DNA of 64,000 nt from Chloroflexota bacterium (GTDB taxonomy: Bacteria > Chloroflexota > UBA11872 > UBA12225): contig JAUJOR010000003.1 in the NCBI GenBank assembly GCA_030447525.1, positions 188,194 through 252,193 on the forward strand, in the 5' to 3' direction. Each line of letters starts with the position of its first letter. The first letter of the stretch is position 1. Both the position numbers and the translations under genes were made by a program. Positions 52,364 through 61,297 of the stretch are shown in pieces. The notes under the pieces are model-generated. The model was given only the letters and a program-made list of their open reading frames with translations. It made no database searches and was not told where the DNA came from.

Positions 52364-54001
52364 TTAATGCCCGACAAGGACCGGCTCGCGCCGTACCTCA
52401 GCCTGCGACCCGTTGTGCGTCCCACCGCCTCCGTGCGCCGCACCCGGTCCTCCGGGCCCAGAGGCCGGCGGTGCCGGGGACGGCAGGCGCCGCAGCGTCC
52501 ACGCCAGCAGCCAGGCGAACCCCACTACCCACAGCGCCGTGCGGTACACGTCGCCAAAGGCAGCCGCGGACGCGCTCGCCAGCGCCTCCGGCCCTGGCCG
52601 TCCGCCGACCGCCTGCGCCGCCGCGGCCACGTGGACGGGGATGCGGGACTGCAGGATCGTGGCGAACGTGGCAATCGTCAGCGAGCTGACCACGTTGTTC
52701 AGGGACTGGCTGAGCGCCGTCACGCGGCTGGTCAGGTCCCGCGGCGCGGCGTTCAGCAGGTGGGTGTTCAGGGACATCATCATCAGCCCCATGCCGGCGC
52801 CCATCAGGATCAGCGCCGGGACCAGGTCCAGGCCGGTCGTCGTGCCCGTCACCCTGCTCAACAGCAGCATGGCCCCGGCCACCAGCACCAGCCCCACCAG
52901 CACCGGGGGCCGCGCGCCGATCCGGTCGAACAGCCGGCCGCCCACCTGCATGAGGACCATTGACGCCAGGGCCTGCGGGATGGTCACCAGCCCGGTCTCG
53001 AAGGACCCGTAGCCGCGCACCTGCTGCAGGAAGAGTGGGACCAGGAAGAAGCTCCCGAACATGGCGCCGAACGCCGCCCACTGCGTCACGATGGCCATGG
53101 TGAAGTCCCGGCTGCGGAAGACGCGCAGCTCCAGCAACGGATGGGCGAAGGTCAGCTCACGCCAGATGAACGCGGCCAGCGCCAGTAGCCCGATCACGAT
53201 CCCGCCCAGCGTCGGCGCGCCCGTCCAGCCGTAGTGCGTGGATTCGGAGATGCCGAAGGAGAGCGAGGCGAAGGCCAGCGGCGCGAGCAGGACGCCCAGC
53301 GTGTCCGGCTTGCCCACTGTCCGCGACGCCGGGAGGTCCGGCAGGGCGCGCAGCCCCATGAACAGGGCGCCGGCGCCCACCGGCACGTTCAGCCAGAAGA
53401 TGTACCGCCAGCTGGCGAACTCCACTAGGTACCCACCGAGCACGGGGCCCAGCGCCGGCGCCACCATGATGGGGATGCCGAACAGCGCGAAGATGGAGCC
53501 GCGCCGCTCCGGCGGCGTGAGGCGGAACAGGACGGCCATGCCGATGGGCATCAGCATGCCGCCGCCCAGCCCCTGCATCACGCGCGCCGCCACCAGCGTC
53601 TCCGCGCTCACGGCCAGCCCGCACAGTGCCGATCCCAGGCTGAATAACACCAGCGAGATCAGGTAGATGCGCTTCGCGCCAAAGCGGTCGCTCATCCAGC
53701 CGGAGAGCGGGATCACCGCCGCCTGGGCCAGGAAGTAGGCGGTGATCACCCACTGCAGCAGGCTCAGCTCCGCGCCAAAGACGCGGCCCAGCTGCGGCAG
53801 CGCCACGTTCACCACCGTGTTGTCCAGCACCACCATGAACGTCCCCACGATGACCGTCACCATCGGGGCCATCAGGGAGCGCGTCGATGCGGTGGCCGCG
53901 GGATTCGCCCGTGCGGCCGGCGCCTCCTGCAGCGGTGGCGCCGGGGGTGCCAGCGGGGGCGCTGTGGCCGCCGTCGGAGAGAGCGAGGATCGCGTCTTCA
54001 T
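52364..54001 (-). CDS. DHA2-family MFS drug efflux transporter (EmrB/QacA-like)
   Basis: A 545-residue protein with about 14 membrane spans. The DHA2 motif LDNTVVNVALPQLG is in the first span; motif A GWMSDRFGAKRIYL follows, and motif C-like GPVLGGYLVE is in the fifth span. Both ends carry low-complexity Pro/Ala/Gly extensions. It should export drugs or other lipophilic compounds using the proton gradient. A perfect 18-bp LexA-like palindrome lies about 77 bases upstream, suggesting control by DNA damage or by a TetR-like repressor. Confidence 0.9.
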   Translation of the reverse strand: MKTRSSLSPTAATAPPLAPPAPPLQEAPAARANPAATASTRSLMAPMVTVIVGTFMVVLDNTVVNVALPQLGRVFGAELSLLQWVITAYFLAQAAVIPLSGWMSDRFGAKRIYLISLVLFSLGSALCGLAVSAETLVAARVMQGLGGGMLMPIGMAVLFRLTPPERRGSIFALFGIPIMVAPALGPVLGGYLVEFASWRYIFWLNVPVGAGALFMGLRALPDLPASRTVGKPDTLGVLLAPLAFASLSFGISESTHYGWTGAPTLGGIVIGLLALAAFIWRELTFAHPLLELRVFRSRDFTMAIVTQWAAFGAMFGSFFLVPLFLQQVRGYGSFETGLVTIPQALASMVLMQVGGRLFDRIGARPPVLVGLVLVAGAMLLLSRVTGTTTGLDLVPALILMGAGMGLMMMSLNTHLLNAAPRDLTSRVTALSQSLNNVVSSLTIATFATILQSRIPVHVAAAAQAVGGRPGPEALASASAAAFGDVYRTALWVVGFAWLLAWTLRRLPSPAPPASGPGGPGAAHGGGGTHNGSQAEVRREPVLVGH

Positions 54002-54077
54002 GGTGGAGTCTCGAACCGCCTGTGTTCCTGCTATTGATGGTAGGGGCCTGGCAAGGCCCCAAGGCCTCTACCACGAC

Positions 54078-54095
54078 GTCGAACGAGCGTTCGAC
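54078..54095. promoter_or_regulatory. LexA/SOS-like operator palindrome
   Basis: GTCGAACGAGCGTTCGAC is a perfect palindrome apart from the two central bases and contains the TCGAAC-N4-GTTCGA consensus of mycobacterial/B. subtilis-type SOS boxes. It lies upstream of the efflux pump gene that starts at 54001. TetR-family operators can look similar, so the regulator is not certain. No other feature is visible in 54002-54575. Confidence 0.5.
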
Positions 54096-54575
54096 ATATC
54101 GACGTTTCGCCCGGCGAACGGTTCCGCGAGCGGGGCCGCTGTCACCGCGGCGTCGTCCGGCGCTGGGCCCACGGCGGGGCGATTTACGGCACCAGGCCGC
54201 CGTCGGTGCGCCCTCCACCGGGTGCGGAAAGCGGCCCCCGTGGCCGGAGCGGCACGGCGCGATGATCGCCACCTGCTCGAGGGGGAAGACCTGGCACCGC
54301 CGGTGGTGGTAACCGATACACTCGCCAGCTACCCACGCACCACCGCACGCCGGCACCTCCTCCCGCCCGCCACCAAGGTGTCAATGTCGGCTCGATCGAT
54401 GTAGGCCTGCGTGCCGTGGACTCGGGGGCGCGTCAGTATACGTGCCCACGCAGCCGCAACAGAATCGTGATGAGCGGTCGCTGTGCCGCCCCTGCCGACA
54501 ATTCGGTCAGAGATGAGGTCAGGAGACACCGTAGGGCCCCCGCCGCATCCCGTAACGGGGACCGTACCTCTCTGG

Positions 54576-54658
54576 TGCGGAAGGGGGGATTCGAACCCCC
54601 ACGCCCTTACGGGCACAAGTTCCTAAGACTTGCGTGTCTGCCGTTCCACCACTTCCGC
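54576..54658 (-). tRNA. tRNA-Leu (anticodon TAG)
   Basis: The leftward sequence folds as a class II tRNA. Acceptor stem GCGGAAG pairs with CTTCCGC. The anticodon stem CAAGT/ACTTG encloses the loop CTTAGGA with anticodon TAG. A long variable arm (TGCCCGTAAGGGCG) and the T-loop GGTTCGAATCC follow. The long variable arm and A as discriminator base fit tRNA-Leu reading CUA/CUN codons. CCA is not encoded. Confidence 0.93.
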
Positions 54659-55093
54659 CCCTTGGACTGCCGGCGAGCAAAGCATAGCAAAGGCATACTG
54701 TAGGTTCCCCTTCTCGAGGGAACCCCGGGCAGCGGCACGGCACGCCCTGCACTGATCCCTGCATACGTTTCGCTGCATGCGTTGCAAGTGATGCTCATGA
54801 AGGCGACCTCACAGGGTACCCTCGGCATAGGGGTGCCCTTTCCGCCTGAGCAGGGCAGGCCGTCTCATCTCTAGAGAGTGGCCATGGGTTGCAGGGGGCA
54901 CGATAGAGGCGTCATAGACGCCCACCACAAGGGAAGGCAATGGCTGCGGCCCGCGCATGGAGGCGGCCAGAGCGCCGTCTGCTTGTGGCCGACGTTCGTG
55001 AAGGCGTACAATGCGCCCTAGCTGTTGCGATTGATTTGCAATTAGTTGCGGTATCACGGGGCCTGGGGCGGGAGCGCGGAGAGGAGTCAGGGC
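54659..55093. other. Intergenic region between tRNA-Leu and the ABC exporter
   Basis: About 435 bases; overlapping open frames look like chance. It contains a candidate promoter at 54983-55012 and the GGAGAGGAG ribosome site of the exporter. Confidence 0.45.
54983..55012 (+). promoter_or_regulatory. Candidate sigma-70 promoter of the ABC exporter
   Basis: TTGTGG (54983-54988) and TACAAT (55007-55012) are separated by 18 bases, and the exporter start is about 80 bases downstream. The -10 box is good and the -35 fair. Confidence 0.4.
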
Positions 55094-58000
55094 GTGGCGG
55101 GTACAGCAGCGCAGCGTCCCGGGGGGGAGATCAACCGGCGGCTGTTCGCCCTGACGGGCGGGCCGGACGGGGTGCGGGGGAGGATCGCGCTGGCGGCCGC
55201 CCTGGGCCTGGGAGCCACCGTGACCGGCGTGGCACGCCTGACCATGCAAGGCATCGCTGTGGCCATGGTCTTCCAGGGTCGGCCGTTGACCGAAGTCCTC
55301 CTCGTCTTGCTCACCGTACTGCTCCTGCCCCTGCTGCGCATCGTGCTGACCATGGGACAGGAGCTCACCAGCCACGGGACGGCGGCGAAGATGAAGGTCA
55401 AGCTGCGCGCCCTGCTCTACAGCCACCTCCTGGTGCTGGGGCCCAGCTACGTGTCCAAGCGACGCACCGGAGAGGTGCTGCTCAATACGGTGGACGCGGT
55501 GGAGCAGCTGGACACCTACTTCGGGCGCTACCTGCCGCAGCTCGTCGTCGCCGCCGTGGCGCCGGTGGGGATCTTCGCGTTCATGGCCATCCTCGACCTC
55601 CCCTCGGCGCTGATCTTACTCACCTTTGCCTTACTGACCCTGTTCGCCCCCACCTTTTTCCGGGCCGCGACGCGCCGCGGGAGCCAGGCCCGCCGGGGGG
55701 CCTATTCCGCCCTGGCGGCGGAGTTCGTCGATTCCGTCCAGGGATTGGCCACGCTCAAGGTGTTCGGGCGCAGCGGGGCGCGCGGGGCCATGCTGGCCGA
55801 AAAGGCCCGCAGCCTGTACCGAGCAACGATGAAGGTGCTGGCAGTGAACATCGCCGCCGGGGGGCTGGCCAACCTCTGCATGGCCCTGGGAGCCGCCGTC
55901 ACCCTGTGCTGGGGGGCGGTGCGGGTCAGCGAGGGCCAGCTGGACATCCGGCCCCTGATGATCGTCCTCTTTCTCGGCGTGGAGGTCTTCCGTCCCCTGC
56001 GGGAGCTCAATGGGCTGTACCACCAGGGACTGCTGGCGATGAGCTCGGCGATGGGGATGTTCTCGGTGCTGGACGACCAGCCGGACGTCCGCGACCCAGC
56101 AGGAGCGTCTCAGGTCTCCGGCCCCGTCAATCGCGCTGCGGGAGCGCCTGCCGCGGGAGCGCCTGCCGGGGCCGCAGCACCGGTCGCTGCTTCCGCCGCC
56201 GGCGCCGGCATCGAGCCCAGCATCGTGTTCCAGGACGTGGCCTTCGCCTACGAGGATGGGAAGCGACCGGCCCTGGACGGCGTCTCGTTTGAGCTCCCCG
56301 CCGGGCGGTCCCTGGGGCTGGTGGGCCCCAGCGGTGCCGGGAAGAGCACCGTGGTCAACCTCCTCTTCCGCTTCTACGACCCCCAGCGGGGGCGCATCCT
56401 CCTGGGCGGCCGTGACCTGCGAGAGATTCCCCTGGACGAGCTGCGCCGGCAGATTGCCGTCGTGGCCCAGGATACCTACCTGTTCTACGGCACGGTGAGG
56501 GACAATCTCCGACTCGGCAACCCGGCCGCCGGCGAGGCGGAGCTGGTGGCGGCGGCCCAGGCGGCCAACGCCCACGAGTTCATCCTCGGCCTGCGCGATG
56601 GCTACGACACCATCATCGGGGAGCGCGGGCAAAAGCTCTCCGGCGGCCAGCGCCAGCGTATCGCCATCGCCCGCGCCATCCTCAAGGATGCCCCCATCCT
56701 CGTCCTGGACGAGGCGACCTCGCACGTGGACAGCGAGAACGAGTCCCTGATTCAGGAAGCTCTGGAGCGCTTGATCCGCCATCGCACCACCCTGGTTATC
56801 GCCCATCGCCTGTCCACCGTGGCCGGGGCCGACCGCATCGTCGTCCTGGAGCGCGGGCGTGTCGCCGAGGCCGGGACACACGCCGAGCTGCTGGCCCGCC
56901 ACGGGGTATACGCCCGCTTAGTGGCGGCGCAGACGCAGGCGTCGACCGACGCCGAGATCGCCCACCTGGACGTCGCGGCCATGGGCGCCCTGGCCGGGGG
57001 CGGGCCGAGTCACGTCCTCACCGGCCCGGCCGGCCCGGCTACGGGGAGCGTCCCCGCCCCCGGCCACGCGGTGGCCGGGGGCGGGGAGGGCGACGGGCGA
57101 GTGGCCCCCCCGCCGTACGTCCGGCCGGTGGAGCCAGTGCCCCTCAGCGCCTGGCAGACGGGAGTACGTCTCCTGGGGCTGGTGCGCCCGCAGTGGGTGG
57201 AGCTGACCATCACCCTGGCCTCCGGGCTGATCAAGGCGGGGACGACCATTGGCCTGGGGGTGGCCAGCGCCACCCTGGCCAGCCGCGTGGCCAGCGCCGC
57301 CGGACGCGGCGAGACGGGCGGCGCCCCATACGGCATGCTGATCCCTACGGTCATCGGCCTGGCCGTGGCCATGGCCTGCTTTACCTGGTTCGAGTCCTGG
57401 ATCTCCCACGACATGGCCTACAAGCTCCTGGGGGAGATGCGTGTCGCCCTGTACCAGAAGCTCGACCCCCTAGCCCCCTCCTATCTCCTCACCCGGCGCA
57501 GCGGCGACCTGACCAGCATCATCACCTCGGACGTGGAGACGGTGGAGAGCTTTTTCGCCCACGCCATCGCCCCCCTGTTCGTCGCCGTGCTCGTCCCCGG
57601 CGTGGCCCTGTCCGCCCTGGCCTTGCTCTGCTGGCCCCTGGCCGTGGTACTCCTCCCCTTCCTCGTGGCCGTGGGGCTGAGCCCCAACTACATCGGGCGC
57701 CACACCGAGCGCCTGGGAAACAGCCTGCGTAAGCAGCTCGGCGAGGTGAGCGCCCACGTCTCGGACAGCGTGCAAGGGCTGCGCGAGGTGCTGGCCTTTT
57801 CTCAGGGCCCCTTGCGGCTGTCCGAGATCGTCCACAACAGCCGCAGCCTGACGGGGCTGCAGCTACGCTACGGCCGGCAACTCGGCTTCCAGCACGGGAC
57901 GATCGAGGGCCTGCAGGCCTTCGGGGGCCTGGCCGTGCTGACCGCCGGCGCCTACCTCGTCACGCAGGGGGCCCTGACGGCGTCGGAGCTCCCCATCGCC

Positions 58001-59008
58001 ACCATGCTGGCCTTTACCTGCTTTAGCCCGGTAGCGGACATCGCCCGCGTGGCCAAGGAGCTGGCCAACAGCTTCGGCTCCGGCCGGCGCATCTTCGCCA
58101 TTCACGACGCGCAACCGGCCGTCAGCGACGGGCAGGGCGTCGCGCCGGGAGCGGCCGTAGAGCCGGCCGTGCGCTTCGAGAACGTCTCCTTCAACTATGG
58201 CGCCGGTGAGCCACCGGCCCTGGTGGACGTCTCCTTCGCCGCCGCTGCGGGGCAGACGATCGCCCTGGTGGGGCGCTCCGGGGCGGGCAAGTCCACGGCG
58301 GCCCACCTCCTGATGCGCTTCTGGGATCCCCAAGCAGGACGCATCCTGCTCGGCGGGCACGACCTACGCGAGTTCCAGCTCGACGATCTGCGTACCCGCT
58401 TCTCCCTGGTGTCCCAGGACATCTATCTCTTCAATATGTCCATCCGGGAGAATCTACGCCTGGCCAACCCGGAGGCGACCGACGCCGAGGTGGAGGGCGC
58501 CGCCGAGCGGGCCTGCGCTCACGAGTTCATCCTCGCCCTCCCGGACGGCTACGAGACCGTGGCCGGCGAGCGGGGCGTGGCCCTGTCCGGCGGGCAGCGC
58601 CAGCGCCTGGCCATCGCCCGCGCCCTCCTCAAGCGTGCCCCGGTGCTGATCCTGGATGAGGCCACCTCGCACCTGGACTCGGCCAACGAGCGGGCCGTGC
58701 GCCAGGCCATCGCCGAGCTGATGCAAGGCAGCACCACCCTGGTCATCGCCCATCGCCTCTCCACCGTACGCGACGCCGACCGCATCGTCGTCCTGGAGCG
58801 CGGGCGCGTCGCCGAGCAGGGCACCCACGACGAGCTGATCGCCCGCAACGGGACCTACGCCCACCTGGTACGGGCGCAGCTGGAGCTGCCACAGACGTCC
58901 CAGCATCCACAGGCGCTGGGCTCTCAAAGAGAAGTGGCCGCCCCCGTCGGCGCCAGGGGGAACAATGGCGCCCCGCATACCATGGCCGTGACTACCCCCA
59001 CGGGATAG
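55094..59008 (+). CDS. Fused full-length ABC exporter (two TMD-NBD halves, CydDC/multidrug-like)
   Basis: A 1304-residue protein from the GTG at 55094, preceded by GGAGAGGAG. Each half is a six-span membrane domain plus an ATPase. Half 1 has Walker A GPSGAGKST, signature LSGGQRQRIAIARAI and Walker B LVLDEATSHVD. Half 2 has GRSGAGKST, LSGGQRQRLAIARAL and LILDEATSHLD. Both sites have complete catalytic Glu and switch His (VIAHRLST), so it should be a symmetric ATPase. The halves differ in the membrane domains but share the NBD core, suggesting fusion of a heterodimer. The first half resembles CydD-type exporters. Ala/Gly/Pro-rich linkers follow the membrane domain of half 1 and NBD 1. Likely exports a lipid, thiol or drug. 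Confidence 0.92.
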   Translation: MAGTAAQRPGGEINRRLFALTGGPDGVRGRIALAAALGLGATVTGVARLTMQGIAVAMVFQGRPLTEVLLVLLTVLLLPLLRIVLTMGQELTSHGTAAKMKVKLRALLYSHLLVLGPSYVSKRRTGEVLLNTVDAVEQLDTYFGRYLPQLVVAAVAPVGIFAFMAILDLPSALILLTFALLTLFAPTFFRAATRRGSQARRGAYSALAAEFVDSVQGLATLKVFGRSGARGAMLAEKARSLYRATMKVLAVNIAAGGLANLCMALGAAVTLCWGAVRVSEGQLDIRPLMIVLFLGVEVFRPLRELNGLYHQGLLAMSSAMGMFSVLDDQPDVRDPAGASQVSGPVNRAAGAPAAGAPAGAAAPVAASAAGAGIEPSIVFQDVAFAYEDGKRPALDGVSFELPAGRSLGLVGPSGAGKSTVVNLLFRFYDPQRGRILLGGRDLREIPLDELRRQIAVVAQDTYLFYGTVRDNLRLGNPAAGEAELVAAAQAANAHEFILGLRDGYDTIIGERGQKLSGGQRQRIAIARAILKDAPILVLDEATSHVDSENESLIQEALERLIRHRTTLVIAHRLSTVAGADRIVVLERGRVAEAGTHAELLARHGVYARLVAAQTQASTDAEIAHLDVAAMGALAGGGPSHVLTGPAGPATGSVPAPGHAVAGGGEGDGRVAPPPYVRPVEPVPLSAWQTGVRLLGLVRPQWVELTITLASGLIKAGTTIGLGVASATLASRVASAAGRGETGGAPYGMLIPTVIGLAVAMACFTWFESWISHDMAYKLLGEMRVALYQKLDPLAPSYLLTRRSGDLTSIITSDVETVESFFAHAIAPLFVAVLVPGVALSALALLCWPLAVVLLPFLVAVGLSPNYIGRHTERLGNSLRKQLGEVSAHVSDSVQGLREVLAFSQGPLRLSEIVHNSRSLTGLQLRYGRQLGFQHGTIEGLQAFGGLAVLTAGAYLVTQGALTASELPIATMLAFTCFSPVADIARVAKELANSFGSGRRIFAIHDAQPAVSDGQGVAPGAAVEPAVRFENVSFNYGAGEPPALVDVSFAAAAGQTIALVGRSGAGKSTAAHLLMRFWDPQAGRILLGGHDLREFQLDDLRTRFSLVSQDIYLFNMSIRENLRLANPEATDAEVEGAAERACAHEFILALPDGYETVAGERGVALSGGQRQRLAIARALLKRAPVLILDEATSHLDSANERAVRQAIAELMQGSTTLVIAHRLSTVRDADRIVVLERGRVAEQGTHDELIARNGTYAHLVRAQLELPQTSQHPQALGSQREVAAPVGARGNNGAPHTMAVTTPTG

Positions 59009-59147
59009 CAACGTCGCCGTCCTGGGGCATCCTGGGGGGGAAAGGACCTTGCCAGCGGGCCGGCTGACGTGGAGCGTGGCGAGAAGGAGCCACATCCCCT
59101 GGCCTGCAGTTCTGTGTGCGGGGCAAGAGGATGTGGCGGCCGGCGTC

Positions 59148-59708
59148 TCAGCGCTGGGGCCGCGTCGCCCCTGAGGGGCAGCGCCCACAGCGCCCGACTA
59201 CGTCAAGCTGCAGCGACGTCACCTCGAAGCCCCGGTTGCGACGCAGGGAGTCCCGCAACGCCTCCACCGCCCCCCCAATGAACTCCTCCACCGTCCCACA
59301 GTCGCTGCAAACCAGGTGAAAGTGCTGGCTGGTGGACTTGGGCTCGTAGTGGTGGTGCTCCTCGCTCAAGTGCAGCTCGTCGATCAGGTTGCGACGCTTG
59401 AGCAGGGAGAGGGTGCGGTAGACGGTGGAGAGGCTGACGCGGGCGTCCCGGGCACGTGCCAGGCGGTGGATGCTGTCCGCATCGAGATGCCGGTCGCTGC
59501 GCTCGATAACGTCCAGCAGGACATCACGCTGCTTGGTCAGGCGGTGCCCTTCCGCACGCAGGGCCTCCCCGGCCTGGGCACGGAACGACGTCTCCACCAA
59601 CGGGCCGCCCTTTTCGTTGACGCCACCCTTCTGCCCCGGGCGCCTTGGGCGCCCGGGGCGGGACGGCGTCGCGGTCGCAGATCTCGGACTCACCAGGACG
59701 TCCCCCAC
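59148..59708 (-). CDS. Fur-family metal-dependent regulator
   Basis: A 186-residue protein starting with GTG at 59708. A winged helix is at about 50-115 (HRLTKQRDVLLDVIERSDRH, ARVSLSTVYRTLSLLKRRNL). The metal-binding segment is EEHHHYEPKSTSQHFHLVCS with DCG, and a second CxxC pair is CGRC near the C-terminus. These Cys/His sets are the structural zinc and regulatory metal sites of Fur/Zur/PerR proteins. The first 35 residues are low-complexity, so the start may be later, but the promoter just upstream supports a leaderless mRNA from this GTG. It probably controls metal uptake genes. Confidence 0.88.
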   Translation of the reverse strand: MGDVLVSPRSATATPSRPGRPRRPGQKGGVNEKGGPLVETSFRAQAGEALRAEGHRLTKQRDVLLDVIERSDRHLDADSIHRLARARDARVSLSTVYRTLSLLKRRNLIDELHLSEEHHHYEPKSTSQHFHLVCSDCGTVEEFIGGAVEALRDSLRRNRGFEVTSLQLDVVGRCGRCPSGATRPQR

Positions 59709-59717
59709 TTAATGCAA

Positions 59718-59746
59718 ATGCTACGCTGCAAGGCGCGTGCTGTCAA
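59718..59746 (-). promoter_or_regulatory. Sigma-70 promoter of the fur-like gene, inside the YibE/F stop region
   Basis: Leftward, TTGACA (59741-59746) and TAGCAT (59718-59723) are exactly 17 bases apart. The expected start site falls about 3 bases before the GTG at 59708, which implies a leaderless transcript. The promoter lies over the last codons of the upstream gene. Confidence 0.65.
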
Positions 59747-61214
59747 TAGCGGGGCGGCAAGCCAGGCAGGCCAGCCAGGTGGTCAGGGGCATAGCCGCCG
59801 CCAGGCCAATGCTCCCGGCCAGGGAGCGGACGACCTCGACGACGATCATCTCGCGGTTCCAGACATCCCCCAGGGTTGAAGCGTACATGGCGAAGAGCAT
59901 CAGCACCGGGAGGGCCGCCCCGGCGTAGGCCAGCACCAGGGTGTGCACCGTGGCCGCGACGTGCGCCCGGCCGACGTTCATGCCCCGCCGGAAGAGTTCC
60001 CGGCGCGGGGCCCTGGGATCGGCGTCGTGGAACTCGAACACGGCGGCCGACTGCCCGACGGTCACGTCCACCAAGCCCCCGACCACCCCGACGAGCATCC
60101 CTGCCAGGAGCAGCCCCTGCGGGTCGACCGCCCCCTGCGTCCCGACGTACACCAGGGAGATCTCCTCCGAGGCCCCCAGGCCGGAGAGGCGGGCCAGCCG
60201 GACGACGGCGGCCGCCAGCACCCCTACCACGGCCAGGCTGCCACCGATCCCCAGAAGGGGCACAAAGCCCTCGCGGTTCGGCCCGTGGGTCAGCATCAAC
60301 GCCGGGATGGCGATCAAGGCGCAGCCGGCCAGGGCCACCGGCACCGGCGGTTGCCCGGCCAGCAGCCGGGGGACGACAAACCACCACAGGACGCAGACGG
60401 CCAGCGAGAGCCCGGTCAGGGCGCGCAGTCCCATCCAGCCCGCGACGGCGGCGATGGCCAGGGTAAAGGCCCCCATGCCCCACAAGAGCCACGGCCAGCG
60501 GACGTGGTCGACCACCCGGAACGCCTCGCCGGTCTCCGATGCGCCGGCGGCCACCTCGCCGGTGGCACCCGGGCCCTCCTGGGCGCCCCCCCGGCTCCCA
60601 GCCGTACTGCCCGCCGCCGAGCCGGGGGGAGGGGACTCAGGCCGGACGGATGGCGTGGTTGCCCCCGCCCCCTCCATCTGCGGGAGATACGTCACCACCA
60701 CACGATCCCCCGGCCGGTAGGCGGCCGCCGAGCTCGGGGAAGTGGGGAGCGAACCCGCCGGGAGGGTGACGCGCACCTCGCGACCCCGCTGCGAGCCACC
60801 GACAATGCGCACCTGCAAGACCGTCCCTTGCTCGCCCCCGGCGGCCTCCCCGGCGGCCGGCTGGACAACGGCCGCCCCAGGCACGACGGACAGGACGGTG
60901 CCCTCCAGCGTCTCCGTCGGCTGCAGGGGGGGGGCATCTGGGCTTACCGGGGCGGTCGGCACTGCCGGGGCAGTGAGGCGCATGATCGTCACCATGGCCA
61001 GCAGGGCCAGGGCGCCGGCGGCCAGGCGTCCAATGGGGAGGGCCAGGGCGCCGCCCACGCCCCGGACGCCCCTGTGAGCCACGCCGTCTCCCGCGCCGGA
61101 CGGCCGGCGACGGCGCAAGGCGTTACGCACCCCGCCCGCGGCCAGGACCAGCAGGCCGTAGACGGCAAGCAGGGCCAGGCGCGGTGCAGCAGGATTCCCT
61201 CGCTCGGCGCGCAC
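59721..61214 (-). CDS. YibE/F-like membrane protein
   Basis: A 497-residue protein starting with GTG at 61214. The N-terminal half has a membrane span and a beta-rich extracellular domain (ETLEGTVLSVVPGAAVVQPA, LQVRIVGGSQRGREVRV, RPGDRVVVTYLP). Six to seven membrane segments follow. The family signatures are LLAGMLVGVVGGLVDVTVGQ and FRRGMNVGRAHVAATVHTLV with LAYAGAALPVLMLF. YibE/F proteins are membrane proteins of uncertain transport role. It sits between a DUF364 gene and the Fur-like gene, in the same direction, so a metal link is plausible. Confidence 0.87.
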   Translation of the reverse strand: MRAERGNPAAPRLALLAVYGLLVLAAGGVRNALRRRRPSGAGDGVAHRGVRGVGGALALPIGRLAAGALALLAMVTIMRLTAPAVPTAPVSPDAPPLQPTETLEGTVLSVVPGAAVVQPAAGEAAGGEQGTVLQVRIVGGSQRGREVRVTLPAGSLPTSPSSAAAYRPGDRVVVTYLPQMEGAGATTPSVRPESPPPGSAAGSTAGSRGGAQEGPGATGEVAAGASETGEAFRVVDHVRWPWLLWGMGAFTLAIAAVAGWMGLRALTGLSLAVCVLWWFVVPRLLAGQPPVPVALAGCALIAIPALMLTHGPNREGFVPLLGIGGSLAVVGVLAAAVVRLARLSGLGASEEISLVYVGTQGAVDPQGLLLAGMLVGVVGGLVDVTVGQSAAVFEFHDADPRAPRRELFRRGMNVGRAHVAATVHTLVLAYAGAALPVLMLFAMYASTLGDVWNREMIVVEVVRSLAGSIGLAAAMPLTTWLACLACRPAIDSTRLAA

Positions 61215-61297
61215 GCTACTGCACCAACGGCCCGGCCCCTGCCAGGGCAGCGCCCGGCACGGCGCCCACAGGGGGCTGACGTGCCCCGCCGGGGCGG

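Noticed and set aside
54809..55426. Leftward 205-codon frame opposite the ABC exporter start
   Set aside because: Gln/His-rich shadow composition; the rightward frame has a membrane-domain pattern and ribosome site.
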